Part shown: one piece after another, positions 60,559-64,000 of the stretch | Numbering within the stretch: position 1 is the stretch's first letter | How the letters are laid out: every line of letters starts with the position of its first letter | Origin: Paraburkholderia acidicola | Lineage (GTDB): Bacteria > Pseudomonadota > Gammaproteobacteria > Burkholderiales > Burkholderiaceae | Direction of reading: 5' to 3' | Length of the DNA: 64,000 nucleotides | NCBI RefSeq assembly: GCF_002362315.1 | Contig: NZ_MTZV01000006.1 | Span: forward strand, 558,001 to 622,000 | The notes under the pieces: model-generated | Database searches by the model: none | Told to the model about the DNA's origin: nothing | What the model saw: only the letters and a program-made list of their open reading frames with translations | Program-made: the position numbers and the translations under genes

Positions 60559-61746
60559 TCAATCAGGAAATTCCAGCCTCTCGTGGACCCAGGTCGACAC
60601 GACAATGCGTGCGACCTCGTCCGCCTGACTGTCCGGCAACCCGCGCCTGTCGTGTAGCCAGGTTGCAGTGACTTGACGTGCAGGCCCGAGCGCCGCGATC
60701 GCACGCTCTCTGTCAGCACGCGGCCAGACCTTGTCATCGGACCATTTGCGAATGTCCTGTGCAGGATCGCCGCCTGCCGCCTTGCGCTGCGCCGGCGCCA
60801 GGAATTCCAGCGGCGTCAGCGTCGCGCGCAATTCGAGCACCGCCCAGTCCGTGTAGCTGGCAAACCGGATCGTCCCCGCCGTAGCGTCAGCCGCCGACAA
60901 CATCGGTTTAAATGCCGCACCGAGTTGCTTCCATGCAGGCTGGTCGAACAGCCCCGCTGTCGGCTCACACAGCGGCGCACTGCCATCACGTGTCGAGCCA
61001 TAGAGCGAACCCATCGCCGTGTATGCGTCCTCGCCCTGCCGCTCGAACACGAAGCAATGGACGTATGGCCGCCCATCGGCATACGCACGCTCGATCTGCA
61101 TCCGCAGCAGGGTCAGCACGAATCTGCCGCGGCTTACCTTCGGATCTTTCTGCAGATCGTGAATGATCGAATGCATATAGTCGTCGTCGGTCAGCGCGGC
61201 AATGGCCATGCGTTCACGCGTCTTTGCCTGTGCGGCCGTTACGCCACTCGTCGGTTCGAACTGATGCAGATAGACCAGCCACGCCGACGCCAGACCGCCC
61301 TTGTAGGCGGCGAGTTGCGCAGCAGCCTGCGCTGGACTGGACGGAATGCCCGCGACGATGCGATCGAACGCAATGTCGGCCTGGTGTTGCTGGGTAGTTA
61401 GAGCCGCGGCGCGTCCGGTCATGCTGTTGCGCAGACACGCCGCAATCGGCGTACTGCCGCCCGCACACGCATTGCGCTGCGCGAGCCACTTGCGCTGGTC
61501 GGTTTGCAACGCGGGTTGCGCCGCGTCGGGCAACGCGACCTGCGTGTCTTTATAAGTTTCAGCAAGCTGGCTGTCGAGATCGCCCAACGAAGCATCCGCG
61601 CAGATCGCCTGCTCGACGTGAGTAGCGGCCAGCTTGCAATCGAATGAGGTTGCATGTGCCGACGTCGACCACACCGCCGAGGCAACGCAAACCGCGAGCG
61701 CAAGCGCCGCGCAGCTAACGGGACTTCCGGTCATCTTCTGCATCAT
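60559..61746 (-). CDS. Exported protein with N-terminal LprI/DUF1311 domain
   Basis: A 395-residue protein with a signal peptide (ending AHA-TSF near residue 33). Residues about 36-110 are a lysozyme inhibitor LprI/DUF1311 domain: FDCKLAATHVEQAICADASLGDLDSQLAETYKDTQ, with paired cysteines. The remaining ~280 residues hold no domain I recognise; they include a Cys pair (HCFVF and PLCEP) and a Trp-rich stretch. LprI-type domains bind and inhibit lysozyme in some bacteria, but the function here is unproven. AGAGGA precedes the start. It is convergent with the rhl operon and divergent from the response regulator. Confidence 0.8.
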   Translation of the reverse strand: MMQKMTGSPVSCAALALAVCVASAVWSTSAHATSFDCKLAATHVEQAICADASLGDLDSQLAETYKDTQVALPDAAQPALQTDQRKWLAQRNACAGGSTPIAACLRNSMTGRAAALTTQQHQADIAFDRIVAGIPSSPAQAAAQLAAYKGGLASAWLVYLHQFEPTSGVTAAQAKTRERMAIAALTDDDYMHSIIHDLQKDPKVSRGRFVLTLLRMQIERAYADGRPYVHCFVFERQGEDAYTAMGSLYGSTRDGSAPLCEPTAGLFDQPAWKQLGAAFKPMLSAADATAGTIRFASYTDWAVLELRATLTPLEFLAPAQRKAAGGDPAQDIRKWSDDKVWPRADRERAIAALGPARQVTATWLHDRRGLPDSQADEVARIVVSTWVHERLEFPD

Positions 61747-62108
61747 GTCGCAATCCTCTTGTGGCTTTTCGCTTTCAATGCGATTGCCTTCCTGATCAAG
61801 ATGGCATCCCGAAAAATTATCGCATGCCGACCTGGCACGCTAGTCCCGCTAGCCTACTATCTCCGAATAAACCTGAACGGCAACGTCTAGATTGCCGGTG
61901 AATTTTCGATAGCAAAACACCAATTCAAGATAACTAAACGTATACGATTCACAGTTCACAAAACGTGACAAGTTCCATAAAAAGATAGCGGGAACTCATG
62001 TTACTTATTGCCGCGGGGGGCGACGATACATCCACATGTTCCGTTCGGAACTCACTGTGTCGATCGCCGGAGTTTCAGGCACACCACAAGAAATATTCAG
62101 CCAATATC
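61747..62108. other. Divergent intergenic region upstream of the response regulator
   Basis: No gene is supported here. The + strand reading frame of the regulator extends back to 61998, but that part (LLIAAGGDDTSTCSVRNSL) has no conserved sequence or ribosome-binding site. The segment 61790-61990 is AT-rich and likely holds both promoters; CGTATACG at about 61942 is a small palindrome. Confidence 0.4.
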
Positions 62109-62795
62109 ATGCACATCTTGCTAGTTGAAGATGACCCGGCTCATGCCGAAGCGGCGATGCGCTCGCTGCGGTCGCTCGATCTTCCGATCAACCACGTCAA
62201 CGACGGCCAGAAAGCAGTGATCTTTCTGAAAACGCATCTGGCGGATCTCATCATCATCGACTGGCAATTGCCCGGCATAGACGGTCTCGAGTTGCTGCAG
62301 TGGGTACGCGTGAACCTGGGTAATCAACCCACTGTGCTGTTTCTGACCAGCCGTGTCCTCGAGGTCGACATCGTGCGTGCGCTGCGTGCCGGGGCCGACG
62401 ACTACATCGCCAAACCGTTTCGCCTCGATGAACTCGCAGCGAGAGTCGAGGCGCTCTTGCGTCGCCATCAACGAGGGATGAAATCCGCGGATGTCCTGCG
62501 CATCGGCAAGTACGTGCTGGACTCGAATCACCGTTGCATCTCGCTACACGGCAAACGGATCGAGCTGACCGGCAGGGAATTCGACGTTGCCGCGTTCCTG
62601 CTTCGCAACACCGGCCGCGTCGTGTCTCGCGATCTGCTCGCGAAACTCGCGTGGGGACGCGAGATCGACAGCACGTCGAGAACCATCGATACCCATATCT
62701 ACCGGATTCGTCAGAAGCTGTTCGCCGATCCGGATAATGGTCTTCGTCTACGCACCATCTATACGCACGGCTACCGGCTCGACGAAGGCGAATGA
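62109..62795 (+). CDS. OmpR/PhoB-family response regulator (orphan)
   Basis: A 228-residue two-domain regulator. The receiver domain has the acidic pocket at EDD (7-9), the phosphoacceptor Asp51 in IIIDWQLPG, the Thr in FLTSR and the Lys in IAKPFRLDEL. Residues about 130-225 are the winged-helix DNA-binding domain (ELTGREFDVAAFLLRNTGRVVSRDLL, then the recognition helix TSRTIDTHIYRIRQKL). MHILLVEDDPAH at 62109 is the natural start. There is no histidine kinase beside it, so it is an orphan in this window. Targets could include the neighbouring LprI-like or MFS gene, which is speculation. Confidence 0.93.
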   Translation: MHILLVEDDPAHAEAAMRSLRSLDLPINHVNDGQKAVIFLKTHLADLIIIDWQLPGIDGLELLQWVRVNLGNQPTVLFLTSRVLEVDIVRALRAGADDYIAKPFRLDELAARVEALLRRHQRGMKSADVLRIGKYVLDSNHRCISLHGKRIELTGREFDVAAFLLRNTGRVVSRDLLAKLAWGREIDSTSRTIDTHIYRIRQKLFADPDNGLRLRTIYTHGYRLDEGE

Positions 62796-62889
62796 TCTAA
62801 CGGGGCGGTGTGCCCCTACGTCATCTCAGGCGAAACCCCAATTCCCGCAGTCACCGTTCCTCTCTAATCTCGCACAACCCATAAATAGA

Positions 62890-62916
62890 ATGTCGTTCTA
62901 TTAGACAGAACGACAT
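62890..62916. promoter_or_regulatory. Operator-like inverted repeat upstream of the MFS gene
   Basis: ATGTCGTTCT (62890-62899) and AGAACGACAT (62907-62916) are perfect 10-bp complements with a 7-base AT-rich spacer, 28 bases before the MFS start codon. The size and position suit a repressor operator at or near the promoter. The cognate regulator is not in the window. Confidence 0.6.
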
Positions 62917-62943
62917 CCGATAAGCGAGACCTGGAGGATTTCC

Positions 62944-64000
62944 ATGGCAAGCCTGCCGTTCGATGCGCCCGATCCGTCGTCGCCCACGTCCCCGCCCAGG
63001 CCCGGGATCAACGCACGTATCGACCGCCTGCCCGCGACCCGGACCGTCTGGATGCTTGTGTTCCTGCTGTCGATCGGCGGCTGGTTCGAATTCTACGATC
63101 TGTTCTTCACCGCCTATGTCGGCCCTGGGCTCGTCAAGAGCGGCGTCTATGCGACGACGACCGCCTCGTTCTTCGGCTTCTCGGGGCTCGGCGCATTCGT
63201 TGCAGCTTCGTTCGCGGGGCTTTTTATCGGCACCTTCGTCGTGGCCGGTACGGCGGACCGCTTCGGACGCAAGAGCATCTTCACGGTGTCGCTGCTGTGG
63301 TACTCGATCGCCACGTTAATCATGGCGTTCCAGAGCACGGCACCGATGATCAACCTGTGGCGCCTGATCGCCGGCATCGGCGTCGGCGTCGAACTGGTCA
63401 CCATCGATACCTACGTCAGCGAGTTGATGCCCAAGCATCTGCGCGGCCGCGCGTTTGCGTTCGTGCATCTGGTGCAGTACAGCGCGGTGCCGTCGGTGGC
63501 GTTTCTCGCGTGGTGGCTGGTGCCGCAGGCGCCCTTCGGCCTCGATGGCTGGCGCTGGGTCGTGATCATCGGTGCGCTGGGTGCGATCGTCGTCTGGGCG
63601 ATTCGCCGGCGTCTGCCGGAAAGCCCGCGCTGGCTTGCGCAGCAGGGGCGTACGGCGGAGGCGTCGGCGGTGCTCGATGCGATCGAAGCCAGGGTCGCCG
63701 CGCAATATGGCCAGCCCCTGCCACCGCCCGTCGCAGCCGTCGAACCGGCTACCACTAAAGCGTCGTTTCGCGAAATCTGGCAACCGCCCTATCGCCGCCG
63801 CGCGATCACGATGCTCGTTTTCAACCTGTTCCAGGCGATCGGCTTCTACGGTTTCGCGTCGTGGGTGCCCACGCTGCTGGTCGCGAAGGGCGTGACGATC
63901 ACGCACAGCCTGCTGTACTCGTTCGTGATCGCGATCTCGAACCCGTTCGGTCCGCTGCTCGGTATGGCGATCGCCGATCGCATCGAACGCAAGACGTTAA
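62944..64000 (+). CDS. MFS metabolite transporter (3' end outside the window)
   Basis: The first 352 codons of a major facilitator carrier that continues past the right edge. The start ATG at 62944 follows GGAGG. After a Pro-rich 20-residue N-terminus, helix 1 carries GGWFEFYDLFFTAYV, a sequence typical of metabolite:H+ symporters for organic or aromatic acids. Loop 2-3 has DRFGRKS, and the mid-part PESPRWLAQQGR matches the conserved end of helix 6. About 7-8 helices are visible. An operator-like inverted repeat lies directly upstream, so expression is probably inducible. Substrate unknown. Confidence 0.9.
   Translation, partial: MASLPFDAPDPSSPTSPPRPGINARIDRLPATRTVWMLVFLLSIGGWFEFYDLFFTAYVGPGLVKSGVYATTTASFFGFSGLGAFVAASFAGLFIGTFVVAGTADRFGRKSIFTVSLLWYSIATLIMAFQSTAPMINLWRLIAGIGVGVELVTIDTYVSELMPKHLRGRAFAFVHLVQYSAVPSVAFLAWWLVPQAPFGLDGWRWVVIIGALGAIVVWAIRRRLPESPRWLAQQGRTAEASAVLDAIEARVAAQYGQPLPPPVAAVEPATTKASFREIWQPPYRRRAITMLVFNLFQAIGFYGFASWVPTLLVAKGVTITHSLLYSFVIAISNPFGPLLGMAIADRIERKTL

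Noticed and set aside
62803..62817. GGGGC/GCCCC hairpin after the response regulator
   Set aside because: Only five base pairs and no T-run follow, so it is too weak to call a terminator.

Overview
The window comes from a high-GC Gram-negative chromosome. The gene content points to Burkholderiaceae (Burkholderia, Paraburkholderia or Caballeronia): an rhlA-rhlB-MFS-rhlC-nodT-emrA rhamnolipid operon, a Csu-type pilus operon, many LysR/GntR-controlled catabolic clusters and a giant NRPS. I did no database search; functions rest on motifs, gene order and family knowledge. No rRNA, tRNA, CRISPR array, insertion sequence or phage gene was recognised. The first and last genes are cut by the window edges.

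Layout. (1) 1-1045: the 5' end of a secreted S53-type peptidase, then a small acidic protein closed by a strong terminator. (2) 1053-7745: a minus-strand catabolic operon (FAH-family enzyme, leaderless ModA-like binding protein, DctA transporter, Tat-exported thiamine-diphosphate enzyme, di-haem cytochrome c) with a divergent GntR regulator; a perfect 16-bp palindrome lies between them. (3) 7816-10692: a LysR regulator divergent from a secreted alpha/beta hydrolase with an extra C-terminal domain, then a small four-cysteine exported protein. (4) 10735-31913: a secondary-metabolite locus with pabA, pabB and one 5672-residue, five-module NRPS on the minus strand, and a divergent drug-efflux MFS. 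The first four adenylation pockets read as Thr, Ser, Thr, Gln. The fifth lacks the Asp that binds the alpha-amino group and shares several positions with 4-aminobenzoate-type pockets, which fits the aminodeoxychorismate synthase genes in the same operon. (5) 31981-35274: a TPR/glycosyltransferase-like protein and a large SPFH (flotillin-like) membrane protein. (6) 35480-41501: a complete six-gene Csu-type archaic chaperone-usher pilus operon. (7) 41786-45325: a Tat-lipoprotein amidohydrolase, a PEP mutase/isocitrate lyase-family lyase, a divergent LysR and an NTF2-like protein. (8) 45329-50873: GS-like ligase, aldehyde dehydrogenase, iron alcohol dehydrogenase and M81/MlrC hydrolase, a set suited to an amino alcohol route through gamma-glutamyl intermediates. 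(9) 51161-51691: a small membrane protein. (10) 52660-60376: the rhamnolipid operon with its tripartite efflux genes. (11) 60559-64000: an LprI-like secreted protein, an orphan OmpR-type response regulator and an MFS carrier cut by the window end.

Taken together this is an accessory region: two probable surfactant/lipopeptide pathways (rhamnolipid and NRPS), a surface-attachment pilus, and several inducible catabolic clusters. The strongest candidates for something undescribed are the pabAB-NRPS locus with its unusual terminal adenylation domain, and the Tat-exported thiamine-diphosphate enzyme paired with a di-haem cytochrome c.
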